From assembly GCF_013387495.1 (NCBI RefSeq), contig NZ_JABZEE010000004.1:124001-188000 (forward strand): a stretch of 64,000 bases of DNA, in the 5' to 3' direction. Below are positions 1 to 10,287 of the stretch, one piece after another; the stretch's first letter is position 1; each line of letters opens with the position of its first letter. The notes beneath the pieces were generated by a model that made no database searches, had not been told where the DNA came from, and saw nothing but the letters and a program-made list of their open reading frames with translations. The stretch is from Streptomyces sp. PKU-EA00015. Its GTDB lineage: Bacteria; Actinomycetota; Actinomycetes; Streptomycetales; Streptomycetaceae. A program made the translations under genes and the position numbers.

Positions 1-1971
1 GGCCGGACGGCCGACGAGCTGTACCCCGACGGCGCCCTGCTGACCGTCGACTGCCGGACGCTCAACGAGGTCATGCACCAGGTGATCGACACCGGCGAGC
101 CCGTGATCGACCTGCACTTCCGCGGAAAACTCCCCAGCGATCCGGAGAAGGACCACGTCTGGTCCTGTTCGTACTACCGGCTGCTGGACGCCGACGGGCG
201 CGTGCTGGGCGTCTGCGAGGACGCGTTCGACATCACGGACCGTTACGAGGCCCAGAACCGCCTGGCCCTGCTCGTCGAGGCGGGCCGCCGTATCGGCACC
301 ACGCTGGACATGTCCGTCACGGCGCAGGAGATCGCGGACGTCGCCGTCCCGGACTTCGCGAGCGCGGTCACGGTCGACCTGGAGCGTGCCGTGCTGGAGG
401 GCGGCGAGCCCGGCACCGAGGGGGCGGCGGACTCGGTGTACGTCCGTGTCGCGGCCCGGTGCGACCCGCGGACCGCCGCGGAGACCGCGCTGCCGGTGCC
501 GTGCCCGGACGAGGGCGAACCGCTGCCCGGGCACGAGGGCGAGCCGGTCCGCCGTGTGCGGTACCCGCGGGGTTCGCTTCAGCTGCGGAGCCTGGCGTCG
601 GGCGGCCGGGTGGTCGACGAGAACACTCTGGTCGTGCCGTTGCGGACCCGGGCCGGCACGATGGGCCTCGTGACCTTCGTGCGCACCGGCCGTCCCACCG
701 TCTTCGACAACGGCGAGGTCGCGCTCGCGGACGAGTTGACCGCCCGCGCCGCCGTGTCCATCGACAACGCCCGCCGCTTCACCCGCGAACGCGTCGCCTC
801 CCGCACCCTTCAGCGCCAGTTGCTGCCCCAGCACCTGCTGCAGCAGCCCGCCGTGGACGTAGCCCACCGCTACCTCCCCACGGACGACGTGACCGGGGTC
901 GGCGGCGACTGGGCGGACGTCATCCCGCTCTCCGGTGCACGGGTCGGCCTCGTCGTCGGGGACGTCGTCGGGCACGGGCTGCAGGCGGCGGCCACCATGG
1001 GACGGCTGCGCACGACCGTGGAGGCGCTCGCCAGGCTGGACATGGCCCCCGACGAACTGCTGACCCGCCTGGACGACTTGGTCGGCCGGTCGCCGGAACG
1101 ACATCCCGGTCTCCTGGAGGACACCGCGGACGGCGGGCCGTCCGGAGCCGGCGGCCTGCACCCCGACGTGGCCATGGGCGCGACCTGCCTCTACGCCGTC
1201 TACGACCCGGTCTCCCGCCGCTGCGCGATGGCCAGAGCCGGCCACCTGCCGCCCGCGATCGTGAAGCCCGACGGCTCGTGCGCCTTCCTCGAGCTGCCGG
1301 CCGGGCCGCCGCTGGGACTGGGCGGCATGCCGTTCGAGGCGGTGGAGACGGAGCTGCCCGAGGGCAGCCTGATCGCCCTGTTCACCAACGGCCTCGTCGA
1401 GGCGCGCGACCGCGACATCGACGACGGACTCGGCTCACTGAGCCGTCTGCTCTCCGACGGCCACGGCAGGCCGCTGGAGGAACTGTGCGACCGGGCGGTG
1501 GCCGAACTGCGCCCCGACGGGGCCGCGACGGACGACACCGCGCTGCTCCTCGTCCGTACGCGTCAACTGGGCGCGGCCCAGGTCTGTGTCTGGGAGCTCC
1601 CGGCGGAACCCGTCGTGGTCGGCCGCGCCCGCGAACTCGTCACCGGACAGCTGGGCGAATGGGGCCTGGACGAGCTGGCGTTCTCGACCGAGCTCGTCGT
1701 CAGCGAACTGGTCACGAACGCCGTCCGCTACGCCGGGGGACCACTGCACCTGCGCCTCATCCGGGACCGGGCCCTGCTGTGCGAGGTCGCCGACGCCGGG
1801 CACACGTCACCGCACCTGCGCAACAGCACGGTCGAGGACGAAGGCGGCCGCGGCCTGTTCATCGTCGCCCAGCTCGTGCAGCGGTGGGGCACGCGGTACA
1901 CGAGCTCCGGCAAGATCATCTGGACGGAACAGGAGTTCCCCGACGGCGCCGAAGGCACCGACGGCGTCTGA
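1..1971 (+). CDS. SpoIIE-type PP2C phosphatase with PAS, GAF and ATPase domains, 5' truncated
   Basis: The frame is open from the first base, so the gene begins upstream. Order in the visible 656 residues: end of a PAS domain (about 1-80), GAF (about 95-255), SpoIIE/PP2C phosphatase (about 285-525) with GGDWAD and GDVVGHG, and a C-terminal HATPase_c domain of the anti-sigma kinase type (ELVTNAVRYAG, EGGRGLF). Such proteins are expected to dephosphorylate anti-sigma-factor antagonists and may also phosphorylate or bind them. Oddity: the metal-site motif normally written TDGL reads TNGL here (codon AAC near 1387), an Asp to Asn change, while the other aspartates (GDV, TDDTA) remain. It converges on the CDF transporter gene with only 12 bases between stops. 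Family call firm; partner protein unknown. Confidence 0.93.
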   Translation, partial: GRTADELYPDGALLTVDCRTLNEVMHQVIDTGEPVIDLHFRGKLPSDPEKDHVWSCSYYRLLDADGRVLGVCEDAFDITDRYEAQNRLALLVEAGRRIGTTLDMSVTAQEIADVAVPDFASAVTVDLERAVLEGGEPGTEGAADSVYVRVAARCDPRTAAETALPVPCPDEGEPLPGHEGEPVRRVRYPRGSLQLRSLASGGRVVDENTLVVPLRTRAGTMGLVTFVRTGRPTVFDNGEVALADELTARAAVSIDNARRFTRERVASRTLQRQLLPQHLLQQPAVDVAHRYLPTDDVTGVGGDWADVIPLSGARVGLVVGDVVGHGLQAAATMGRLRTTVEALARLDMAPDELLTRLDDLVGRSPERHPGLLEDTADGGPSGAGGLHPDVAMGATCLYAVYDPVSRRCAMARAGHLPPAIVKPDGSCAFLELPAGPPLGLGGMPFEAVETELPEGSLIALFTNGLVEARDRDIDDGLGSLSRLLSDGHGRPLEELCDRAVAELRPDGAATDDTALLLVRTRQLGAAQVCVWELPAEPVVVGRARELVTGQLGEWGLDELAFSTELVVSELVTNAVRYAGGPLHLRLIRDRALLCEVADAGHTSPHLRNSTVEDEGGRGLFIVAQLVQRWGTRYTSSGKIIWTEQEFPDGAEGTDGV

Positions 1972-1983
1972 GGCGTCCGCGGG

Positions 1984-3048
1984 TCACGCCGTGTGGTGCG
2001 CGAGCGCGGCGTGCGGATCGGCCCTCCCGGGAAGGGGCGCCGGGTCGGCATGGACCAGGGCGGCCGTCAGCCGGGGCAGCGCGTGGAGCAGCGCGTGCTC
2101 GGCGTCCACGGCCACCCGGTGTGCCTCGAACACGGTCAGCCTGCCGTCGACGACCACGGCGACCTCCGCCCGCAGACGGTGCCCGATCCAGCGCAGCCGC
2201 AGCTCGCCCACCGCGCGCACGCCCCTCACTCCACGCAGCGACTGCTCCGCCGCGTCCACCAGGGCGGGGTCGACGGCGTCCATCACCCGGTGGAAGACCT
2301 CCCGGGCGGCGTCGCGCAGCACCAGCAGGATCGCGGCCGTGATGGCGAGACCGACGATCGGGTCGGCCAGGCGCCAGCCCACGGCCGCGCCGCCCGCGCC
2401 GAGCAGAACCGCCAGCGAGGTGAAGCCGTCGGTGCGGGCGTGCAGCCCGTCGGCGACCAACGCCGCCGAGCCGATCCTGCGGCCGGTGCGGATGCGGTAG
2501 CGCGCGACCCACTCGTTGCCCGCGAAGCCGATCACGGCCGCGGCGGCGACGGCCGGGAGGTGGCTCACCTCCCGCGGGTTCAGCAGCCGGTCCACCGCCG
2601 ACCACGCGGCGAAGGCGGCCGATGCGGCGATGGTCAGCACGATCACCATGCCGGCCAGGTCCTCGGCCCGCCCGTAGCCGTAGGTGAACCGCCGGGTGGC
2701 CGCCCGCCGGCCGAGGACGAACGCGACGGCCAGCGGCACCGCGGTCAGCGCGTCGGCCGCGTTGTGCACGGTGTCGCCCAGCAGCGCCACCGAGTCCGAC
2801 AGCACCACCACGACGGTCTGCGCCGCCGCCGTGGCGCCGAGGACGGCCAGGGAGATCCACAGCGCCCGCATGCCCTGGGCGGACGTCTCCAGTGCCCGGT
2901 CGACCTTGGCGGCCGACTCGTGGGAGTGCGGGCGGAGCAGGTGCGCCGCCCGGTGACGCATACGGGCCCACCGGGCGTCCGGCCCGTGCCCGCGAGGGTG
3001 GTCGTGCCGGTGCGCGTGGTCGTCGTGTGTGTGCTCTGTCCCCGTCAT
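1984..3048 (-). CDS. Cation diffusion facilitator family metal efflux transporter
   Basis: About 354 residues. The N-terminus is His-rich (several HxH and HDH motifs in the first 25 residues), then six hydrophobic segments with the CDF signature HxxxD in TM2 (DTVHNAADAL) and again in TM5 (HARTDGF), followed by a cytoplasmic C-terminal domain. The family exchanges Zn2+ or other divalent cations for protons across the plasma membrane; the His-rich leader fits metal sensing. The start was placed at MTGTEHTHDD because the upstream Met of the open frame lacks a ribosome site. Substrate metal cannot be read with certainty. No metal-sensor gene lies next to it. Confidence 0.93.
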   Translation of the reverse strand: MTGTEHTHDDHAHRHDHPRGHGPDARWARMRHRAAHLLRPHSHESAAKVDRALETSAQGMRALWISLAVLGATAAAQTVVVVLSDSVALLGDTVHNAADALTAVPLAVAFVLGRRAATRRFTYGYGRAEDLAGMVIVLTIAASAAFAAWSAVDRLLNPREVSHLPAVAAAAVIGFAGNEWVARYRIRTGRRIGSAALVADGLHARTDGFTSLAVLLGAGGAAVGWRLADPIVGLAITAAILLVLRDAAREVFHRVMDAVDPALVDAAEQSLRGVRGVRAVGELRLRWIGHRLRAEVAVVVDGRLTVFEAHRVAVDAEHALLHALPRLTAALVHADPAPLPGRADPHAALAHHTA

Positions 3049-3173
3049 GCGGCCTACCGTCGCACGCACAATCCATTGCGGCTACAGCCGTCGTACACCC
3101 TCTGACCAGGTGCGACACGCTCGCAGGTGCGTCCGGTTCGGTCCTGGGCGACAGGCGGGGGACGCAGGCCTGT

Positions 3174-3952
<779 letters not shown>

Positions 3953-3976
3953 GGCGCGAGGCCGGCCGAGGCCGGG

Positions 3977-4013
3977 GGAGTGCCGGTGGTCCTGCCCGGA
4001 CCGCCGGCACTCC
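3977..4013. terminator. Bidirectional stem-loop terminator
   Basis: A 16-base stem (3977-3992 with 3998-4013, one G.T pair) around a 5-base loop lies between the convergent Rpf gene and cyclophilin gene, so it can end both transcripts. Confidence 0.75.
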
Positions 4014-4028
4014 ACCCCTCGACCGTGA

Positions 4029-4526
4029 TCAGCCCTGGAGAACGCCCGACTTGGCGATCGTGACCTTGGACTTGACCGCACCGCTGCGCGAGCCCAGCGA
4101 CTCGATCTGCTTCACGACGTCCATGCCCTCGACGACCTCGCCGAAGACGACGTGCTTGTTGTCCAGCCAGTCGGTGACGATCGTGGTGATGAAGAACTGC
4201 GAGCCGTTGGTGTTGGGGCCCGCGTTGGCCATGGAGAGCTGGCCCGGCTTGGTGTGCTTGATCTGGAAGTTCTCGTCGGCGAACTTCTCGCCGTAGATGC
4301 TCCGGCCGCCCGTGCCGTCGCCGCGGGTGAAGTCTCCGCCCTGGAGCATGAAGTCCGGGATGACGCGGTGGAAGGACGAGCCCTCGTAACCGTAGCCGTG
4401 CTCGCCCGTGGCCAGCTCGCGGAAGTTCTTGGCGGTCTTGGGGACCACGTCGTCGAACAGGGTGAAGACGATCCGGCCGGCGGGCCGGTCGTCGATGGTG
4501 ATGTCGAAGTACACGTTGTTGCTCAT
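4029..4526 (-). CDS. Cyclophilin-type peptidyl-prolyl cis-trans isomerase
   Basis: 165 residues, no signal peptide, so cytoplasmic. Contains the full single-domain cyclophilin core: [16 protein letters not shown] with catalytic Arg, [15 protein letters not shown] and [10 protein letters not shown]. It catalyses cis/trans interconversion of prolyl peptide bonds in folding proteins. The start at MSNNVYFD (4526) has AGGAT upstream; the longer open frame adds a poor N-terminus. Monocistronic by its own terminator. A housekeeping gene and the most conserved product in this part of the window. Confidence 0.96.
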   Translation of the reverse strand: MSNNVYFDITIDDRPAGRIVFTLFDDVVPKTAKNFRELATGEHGYGYEGSSFHRVIPDFMLQGGDFTRGDGTGGRSIYGEKFADENFQIKHTKPGQLSMANAGPNTNGSQFFITTIVTDWLDNKHVVFGEVVEGMDVVKQIESLGSRSGAVKSKVTIAKSGVLQG

Positions 4527-4599
4527 GACTGCATCCTGACATCTGTCGTCACCACCGCGCACACCAGGCACACCCTTCGCCCCGCTTCGGGCGGGAGCG

Positions 4600-7314
4600 T
4601 CACGTACCGAGCAGGGCCTCCAGCGGGATGTGACTGTCCGTCAGGGACTGCTCCGTCCAGATCACCTTGCCCGTCGGTGTGTACCTCGTTCCCCACCGCG
4701 TGGCGAGCTGGGCCACGAGGAACAGGCCGCGGCCTCCCTCGTCGGTGAGGGCCGCGCGGCGCAGATGGGGCGAGGTACTGCTGCCGTCGGAGACCTCGCA
4801 CACGAGAGCACGCTCGTACAGGAGCCGTACGTGGATCGGCTCGGAGCCGTAGCGGATCGCGTTGGTGATCAGCTCGCTCAGCACGAGTTCCGTGGTGAAT
4901 CCCACCTCGTCCAGCCCCCACTCCTCCAGCTTGCGGCTGCAGGCGTTGCGGACCGGGGCGACGGCGGCGGGGTCGCGGGGCACGTCCCACGTGGCGACCC
5001 GCCCCGGATCCAGCAGCCGGGTACGCGCCACCAGCAGGGCGATGTCGTCGCGGCGCGGCGTGGGCAGCATGGTGTCCATCACCGCCTCGCAGATCTCCTC
5101 GGGGGCGCCGTCGGCATGCTCGGACAGCACCCCGCGCAGCGCCTCCAGCCCGGCGTCGATGTCGCGGCCGCGGTGTTCGACGAGCCCGTCGGTGTACAGG
5201 ACGAGCCTGCTGTCCTCGGGCAGGCGCACCTCCGTGGCCTCCATCGGCAGGCCGCCCAGGCCCAGCGGGGGTGAGACGGGTACGTCCACGAACCGCACCG
5301 TCCCGTCCGGGTGCACCAGGGCGGGCGCCAGGTGTCCGGCCGTCGACATGCAGCACAGGCCGGAGACGGGATCGTAGATCGCGTACAGGCACGTCGCTCC
5401 GGTCGTGCCCTCGCCGTCATCGTCCGGCTCGTCCTGGTCGAGACGGCTGACCAGGTCGTCGAGGCGGGTCATCAGGTCGTCCGGAGGCAGGTCCAGCGTG
5501 GAGAAGTTGTGCACCGCGGTCCGCAGGCGGCCCATGGTCGCCGCGGCGTGCAGTCCGTGGCCGACCACGTCGCCGACGACGAGCGCGACCCGCGCCCCGG
5601 GCAGCGGGATCACGTCGAACCAGTCGCCGCCCACCCGCGCCTGCGCGGGCAGGTAGCGGTACGCGATGTCGAGGGCGTTCTGGCTGGGCAGCCCGTGGGG
5701 CAGCAGGCTGCGCTGGAGCGTTTCGGCCATCCGGTGCTCGCGCGTGAAGCGCCGGGCGTTGTCCACGGCGACGGCGGCACGGGCGGCCAGCTCCTCGGCG
5801 AAGGACAGGTCCTCCTCCTCGAACGGGTCGGGCTGCTCCGACCGCCAGAAGTTCACCATGCCCAGCAGCACGCCGCTGCCCTGCAGCGGCGCCGTGATGA
5901 GCGAGTGGACCCCGTAGGCCAGGGCGACGTCCGCGCCGTGGCGGTCCTGTGCCCGCCAGGCGTCCGCGACCGTCAGATCGGCCTCCAGGGCGGCGTGACC
6001 GCTGGCCATGGCCGCCGCCATGGGCGTGGCGTGCGCAACGAAGTGGATCACATCGCCCACCGGCTGGAAGGGGTGGTCGGGCCGGATACCGCACAGCGCC
6101 GCCCGGCGCATCGCCGACGGCGCGCCCGAGGGCTCGTCGCCGTGCAGCACCGCGTCGGGCAGTTCGACCGTGACGAAGTCCGCGAAGCGGGGGACCGCCA
6201 CGCGCGACAGCTCCTCCGCGGTCCGCACCACGTCCAGCGTGGTCCCGATTCGCACCCCCGCCTCGTAGAGGATCTTCAGGCGCTCCCGGGCCACCTCCGC
6301 CGTGCCGGCCAGGGCCCGCAGCTCCGTGGTGTCGCGGAGCGTCGCCACGTTGCCCGAGTTCCCGCCGTAGGGCGCGGTCGGCCGGGTGCTGACGGCCAGC
6401 AGCCGGTCCCCCGCCAGGTGCACCTCGTCGGTGACGGCACGGTCGGAGACCAGCAGCCCGGCGATGTCGAGGTCCAGGCCCAGATCGGCGACCGGCTGCC
6501 CGTCGGCGTCCGGCGGCAGCTCCAGGAGGCGGCGGGCCTCGTCGTTGGCCAGCATCAGGCGGTCGTCGCCGCCGACGATCAGGACCCCTTCGCGCACAGC
6601 GTGCAGGACCGCGTCGTGGTGCTCGTACATCCGGGTCATCTCTTCGGGGCCGATGCCGTGGGTCTGGCGTCGCAGGCGCCGGCTCACCAGGGCGGCGCTG
6701 GCCGTGGCCAGGGCGAGGGCTGCGGCAGCGGAGGCCAGGAGCACCGGCAGCTGCCGGTCCACGGCGTTGCCGACGTTCTCGATCTGGACGCCGGCGCCGA
6801 CCAGACCGATGACGGTTCCGTCGGGCGCCATGACCGGAACGATCGCGCGGGCCGCGTCGCTCGGAGCTCCTTCGAAGATCTCCGCGAACGCCTCCCCGGC
6901 CTCGGCCCGCTCCACCCCCACGGCGACCCGGCCGACGAGGTCGGGGTAGGTGTCGGCGTAGCGCATGCCGTCGGGGGCCATCACGGTGATGAAGTCGACC
7001 CCCGACGCGCGCGCGGCGTCCGTCACGAGCGGCTGGAGCACGGCGCTGGGATCGGACGAGCGCAGGGCGGCCGCGGTCCCCGGGGCGTGGGCGAAGGCGG
7101 CGGCGCTGGCCATCGACCGGTTCTGCGCGTCCTGCTCGCTGTTGTGCTGCGCCTGCAGTACGAGGGCGATCACGGCGGCCACGATGAGCAGCACCGCGAC
7201 CACGGTCTGGAGGAAGAGGACCTGTCCGGCGACGCTGCGTGAACTCAGCAGGGACATCGGGCCGCGCAGGACGCGCCGCAAGGCGTCGAACCTGTCGAGC
7301 CTGTGCCGGTTCAT
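4600..7314 (-). CDS. Membrane SpoIIE-type phosphatase with sensor, PAS, GAF and ATPase domains
   Basis: 904 residues. TM1 (about 28-50), an extracytoplasmic single-Cache-like sensor (about 50-180), TM2 (about 188-206), PAS (about 222-330), GAF (about 345-515), SpoIIE/PP2C (about 540-755: [28 protein letters not shown]) and C-terminal HATPase_c ([17 protein letters not shown]). All PP2C metal residues are present. Expected to read an extracellular or envelope cue and reset a partner-switching anti-sigma system. Its closest relative in the window is the 35476-38241 gene, with the same domain order and long near-identical blocks. Stops 74 bases before the cyclophilin start, same strand, but has its own long leader. 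Confidence 0.95.
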   Translation of the reverse strand: MNRHRLDRFDALRRVLRGPMSLLSSRSVAGQVLFLQTVVAVLLIVAAVIALVLQAQHNSEQDAQNRSMASAAAFAHAPGTAAALRSSDPSAVLQPLVTDAARASGVDFITVMAPDGMRYADTYPDLVGRVAVGVERAEAGEAFAEIFEGAPSDAARAIVPVMAPDGTVIGLVGAGVQIENVGNAVDRQLPVLLASAAAALALATASAALVSRRLRRQTHGIGPEEMTRMYEHHDAVLHAVREGVLIVGGDDRLMLANDEARRLLELPPDADGQPVADLGLDLDIAGLLVSDRAVTDEVHLAGDRLLAVSTRPTAPYGGNSGNVATLRDTTELRALAGTAEVARERLKILYEAGVRIGTTLDVVRTAEELSRVAVPRFADFVTVELPDAVLHGDEPSGAPSAMRRAALCGIRPDHPFQPVGDVIHFVAHATPMAAAMASGHAALEADLTVADAWRAQDRHGADVALAYGVHSLITAPLQGSGVLLGMVNFWRSEQPDPFEEEDLSFAEELAARAAVAVDNARRFTREHRMAETLQRSLLPHGLPSQNALDIAYRYLPAQARVGGDWFDVIPLPGARVALVVGDVVGHGLHAAATMGRLRTAVHNFSTLDLPPDDLMTRLDDLVSRLDQDEPDDDGEGTTGATCLYAIYDPVSGLCCMSTAGHLAPALVHPDGTVRFVDVPVSPPLGLGGLPMEATEVRLPEDSRLVLYTDGLVEHRGRDIDAGLEALRGVLSEHADGAPEEICEAVMDTMLPTPRRDDIALLVARTRLLDPGRVATWDVPRDPAAVAPVRNACSRKLEEWGLDEVGFTTELVLSELITNAIRYGSEPIHVRLLYERALVCEVSDGSSTSPHLRRAALTDEGGRGLFLVAQLATRWGTRYTPTGKVIWTEQSLTDSHIPLEALLGT

Positions 7315-7492
7315 AGCGTTCCACTCCCGGGGACCTGGGCGTCCGTTGCGGGCGGACCTCCGGTGAGGCGGCGGGCGGCCGAAGGCCGGGGGGCCGTGAC
7401 GACGGCCCGATCATGACCCTTCTAGCATCAATGTACTTTTCGCCCCTCCGGGCTGCGCCCCGGGGCGCAGCGATCCGCGCCGCCCCGGACAC

Positions 7493-7570
7493 GGCGGCGA
7501 TCCGCCGGCGTGGACGAATCGCCGGTGGCGGCGAGGCGGCGATCCGCCGGCGGGGAGGGTCGCCGGTGGC
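7493..7570. repeat. Tandem duplication, two copies of about 36 bases
   Basis: Copy 1 (7493-7529) and copy 2 (7535-7570) share GGCGGCGATCCGCCGGCG, then GGA, then TCGCCGGTGGC; copy 2 differs by a few bases and one deletion. Each copy is partly self-complementary (GGCGATCCGCC; GGCGA..TCGCC). It occupies most of the 300-base gap between two minus-strand genes. No gene was found in that gap. Confidence 0.6.
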
Positions 7571-7615
7571 CAGGACGGCCCCTGGCGCACGGTGGCCCGG
7601 TCGCCCCCTCAGGTG

Positions 7616-8512
7616 TCAGGCACGCCGGTCCGTCCGGGCCGCCAACCCTTGCCGCAGGCATTCCACGAGACGGCTCGCCATCGTTCCCCCGGGATCGAGC
7701 CGGGGATTGAAAATGGTGACGTCCAGCCCCCGGGCCCGCTCGTCGGCCAGTGCCGTCGCCAGCACCGTCTCCAGTTCCGTCCACGACAGGCCGCCCGGGA
7801 TCCGGTAGTCGACGGCAGGCATGATCGCGTCGTCGAGGACGTCGACGTCGAGGTGCACCCAGAAGCCGGCCGTCTCCCCCCGCGTGAGGTGGTCGACCGC
7901 CTGGCGCGCGGCCGCGGCGGCCCCCGCCGCCCGGACACGCTCGAGCCCCATCGCGTGCAGGCGCGGCGGGAGCGGCTGCATCCCCGCCAGCGCCGACTCG
8001 GCCGCGTCACGGAAACCGAAGGCGACGACGTCCTCGTCCCGCAGCAGCGGCCCGCGCCCCTCCAGGTCGGTGAGGAGCCGGGGGCCACGGCCCGTCGCCA
8101 GGGCCAGTTCCATCGACGCCGCCTCGCCGGCCGGCTCCGCGGACGGCTGGTAGAAGTCCGTGTGGCCGTCGAGGAACAGCAGTCCGTGGCGTCCGCGGCG
8201 GTGCAGGGCGAGCAGGTTGCCCAGCAGGATGCTGCAGTCGCCGCCGAGCACGACGGGAAAGTGGCCGCGGCGGAGCACGCCGCCGACGGCGTCGGCCAGG
8301 TCGACCGAGTACCGCGCGATACCCGCCGGGTTGAGAACCCCCGTCTCATCGTCACGCCTCGGGTCGTACGCCGGCGCTTCGACCCGGCCCGCCCGCACGG
8401 CCCCGGGAAGACCCGTCAGCCCGGCGTCCAGCAGCGCCCGCGGGAGGTCCTGGACACCGGACGGCCGCAGACCGAGCACGGACGGCGCCTCGATGAACTC
8501 CAGTACCTGCAC
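7616..8512 (-). CDS. Arginase/agmatinase family hydrolase
   Basis: 298 residues, one ureohydrolase domain. Metal motifs are recognisable: LGGDCSILLG (about 90), DGHTDF (about 115-120) and HLDVDVLDD (about 220-230). The family hydrolyses guanidino or formimino groups with two Mn2+ ions. The first motif reads GGDC rather than the usual GGDH, replacing a His that is a metal ligand in arginase; the other Asp/His ligands are kept. Substrate (arginine, agmatine or a formimino compound) cannot be told from sequence. It stands alone; the next minus-strand gene upstream is aspartase, 171 bases away. Confidence 0.88.
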   Translation of the reverse strand: MQVLEFIEAPSVLGLRPSGVQDLPRALLDAGLTGLPGAVRAGRVEAPAYDPRRDDETGVLNPAGIARYSVDLADAVGGVLRRGHFPVVLGGDCSILLGNLLALHRRGRHGLLFLDGHTDFYQPSAEPAGEAASMELALATGRGPRLLTDLEGRGPLLRDEDVVAFGFRDAAESALAGMQPLPPRLHAMGLERVRAAGAAAAARQAVDHLTRGETAGFWVHLDVDVLDDAIMPAVDYRIPGGLSWTELETVLATALADERARGLDVTIFNPRLDPGGTMASRLVECLRQGLAARTDRRA

Positions 8513-8683
8513 GTGCCCACCCCTTCGCCGGCGAGGCGGCCGCGGGAACCGCGCGACGGGGGCCGACAGCGCGGGGCCGCGGACCGGACCCTACGCCGGG
8601 CCGCCCGGGGGCGGCGCGGGGACATCGCCGCAGGGTCCGTTCTCGTGAACGGGGCCACCCAGCCGGGCGCGCCGTCGGGCGGC

Positions 8684-10135
8684 TCAGCCGAGGGCCGGGC
8701 TCACGGCCTCGGTCAGGACGTGCGGGTGGGCGAGATTGTCGGGATGCAGGACGAGCTGGAGCTCGCTCTCGGTCAGCAGCCCCTTGGCCAGGACGAGTTC
8801 GCGCACACTCCGGCCGGTCGCCAGAGCCTCCTGGGCGACGGCGGTGGCCTGCTCGTACCCGATGTGCGGGTTGAGCGCGGTCGCCAGGCCGATGGAGTGG
8901 GTGACGAGGTGGGCGAGGTGCTCGCGGTTCGCGGTGATGCCGGCGACGCAGCGCTCGGCGAGGGTCAGGCAGCCGGCGCGCAGGTGCGACAGGCTCTTGA
9001 GGAGGCTGTGGGCGATGACCGGTTCGAAGGCGTTCAGCTGGAGCTGACCCGCTTCGGCGGCCATGGTCACGGCCATGTCGTTGCCGATGACCTCGAAGGC
9101 GATCTGGTTGACGACCTCGGGGACGACGGGGTTCACCTTGCCGGGCATGATGCTGGATCCCGCCTGCACCGCGGGCAGGTTGATCTCGGCGAAGCCCGCG
9201 CGGGGTCCGCAGGACAGCAGCCGCAGGTCGTTGCAGACCTTGGAGAGCTTGACGGCGATCCGCTTCAGCACACCCGACAGCTGCACGAACGCGCCCGCGT
9301 CCTGGGTGGCCTCGACGAGGTCGTCGGCGACCGTCAGCGGCAGTCCGGTGACGGTGCGCAGGTGACGGCAGGCCAGCGCCGCGTACTCGGGGTGGGCGTT
9401 GAGCCCGGTGCCGATGGCGGTGCCGCCGAGATTGATCTCGCGGATCAGCTCCCGTGCCTCGGTGAGCCGCTTGTGGTCCTCGGCCAGCATGACGGCGTAG
9501 GTGGCGAACTCCTGACCCAGCGTCATGGGTACCGCGTCCTGGAGCTGGGTGCGGCCCATCTTCAGGACGTCCGCGAACTCCTCGGCCTTCGACGCGAACG
9601 CCGAGCGCAGCACCTCCATGGCGTCCAGCAGCCGCTGGGCCGTGAAGTCGAGCGCGATCTTGACGGCGGTCGGGTAGACGTCGTTGGTGCTCTGGCCCGC
9701 GTTGACGTCCTCCAGCGGGTGCAGGTGCGCGTACTCGCCCTTGCGGTGACCGAGGAGTTCCAGGGCGCGGTTGGCCACGACCTCGTTGGCGTTCATGTTG
9801 GTCGAGGTGCCGGCGCCGCCCTGGATCACGTCGACGACGAACGCGTCGTGGAGCCGCCCGGCCCGGATTTCCTCGCACGCCGCCACGACCGCGTCCGCCT
9901 TGGGTCCCTCCAGCAGGCCGAGGTCGCGGTTGGCGAGGGCCGCGGCCTGCTTGACGCAGGCGAGGGCGGTGACGAGGTCCGGATAGGCCGAGACGGGGGT
10001 GCCGGTGATGGGGAAGTTCTCCACCGCCCGCAGGGTGTGGATGCCGTAGTACGCGTCGGCGGGGACGTCGCGGTCACCGAGCAGGTCGTGCTCGGTACGC
10101 GTCCCTGGGTGGACGTGGTCCTGGTGCGTGGCCAT
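8684..10135 (-). CDS. aspA: Aspartate ammonia-lyase (aspartase)
   Basis: 483 residues, class II fumarase/aspartase superfamily, converting L-aspartate to fumarate and ammonia. The superfamily signature GSSIMPGKVNP is present near residue 320, along with GGAGTSTNMNANEV and AGQSTNDVYPT of the active site. The start MATHQDHVH (10135) was chosen because everything upstream in the same open frame is shadow of the asparaginase gene. It lies just downstream of the asparaginase gene on the same strand (about 150 bases apart), giving a two-step route from asparagine to fumarate. Aspartase is preferred over fumarase by overall sequence character. Confidence 0.93.
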   Translation of the reverse strand: MATHQDHVHPGTRTEHDLLGDRDVPADAYYGIHTLRAVENFPITGTPVSAYPDLVTALACVKQAAALANRDLGLLEGPKADAVVAACEEIRAGRLHDAFVVDVIQGGAGTSTNMNANEVVANRALELLGHRKGEYAHLHPLEDVNAGQSTNDVYPTAVKIALDFTAQRLLDAMEVLRSAFASKAEEFADVLKMGRTQLQDAVPMTLGQEFATYAVMLAEDHKRLTEARELIREINLGGTAIGTGLNAHPEYAALACRHLRTVTGLPLTVADDLVEATQDAGAFVQLSGVLKRIAVKLSKVCNDLRLLSCGPRAGFAEINLPAVQAGSSIMPGKVNPVVPEVVNQIAFEVIGNDMAVTMAAEAGQLQLNAFEPVIAHSLLKSLSHLRAGCLTLAERCVAGITANREHLAHLVTHSIGLATALNPHIGYEQATAVAQEALATGRSVRELVLAKGLLTESELQLVLHPDNLAHPHVLTEAVSPALG

Positions 10136-10287
10136 GGAGGTTCGGAATCTCCTGTCGCGTGGGTACGCGGGGTCGGGGCGTGGTGAGGGGTGAAGGGGGC
10201 TCGGGGCACGGGTGGCGCCGGGCGCGCGGCTTTCGCGGTGACGGCCGCAGGTCCGCGCGGTGCGCGGCATGATCCAAACGAGAGGCC

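Noticed and set aside
459..2342. Long Arg/Pro-rich open frame overlapping the first phosphatase gene
   Set aside because: High-GC shadow frame; composition (Arg, Pro, Gly, Ala) is not protein-like and the overlapping frame has conserved domains.
5311..7242. Long plus-strand open frame opposite the second phosphatase gene
   Set aside because: Antisense shadow of a gene with clear conserved domains.
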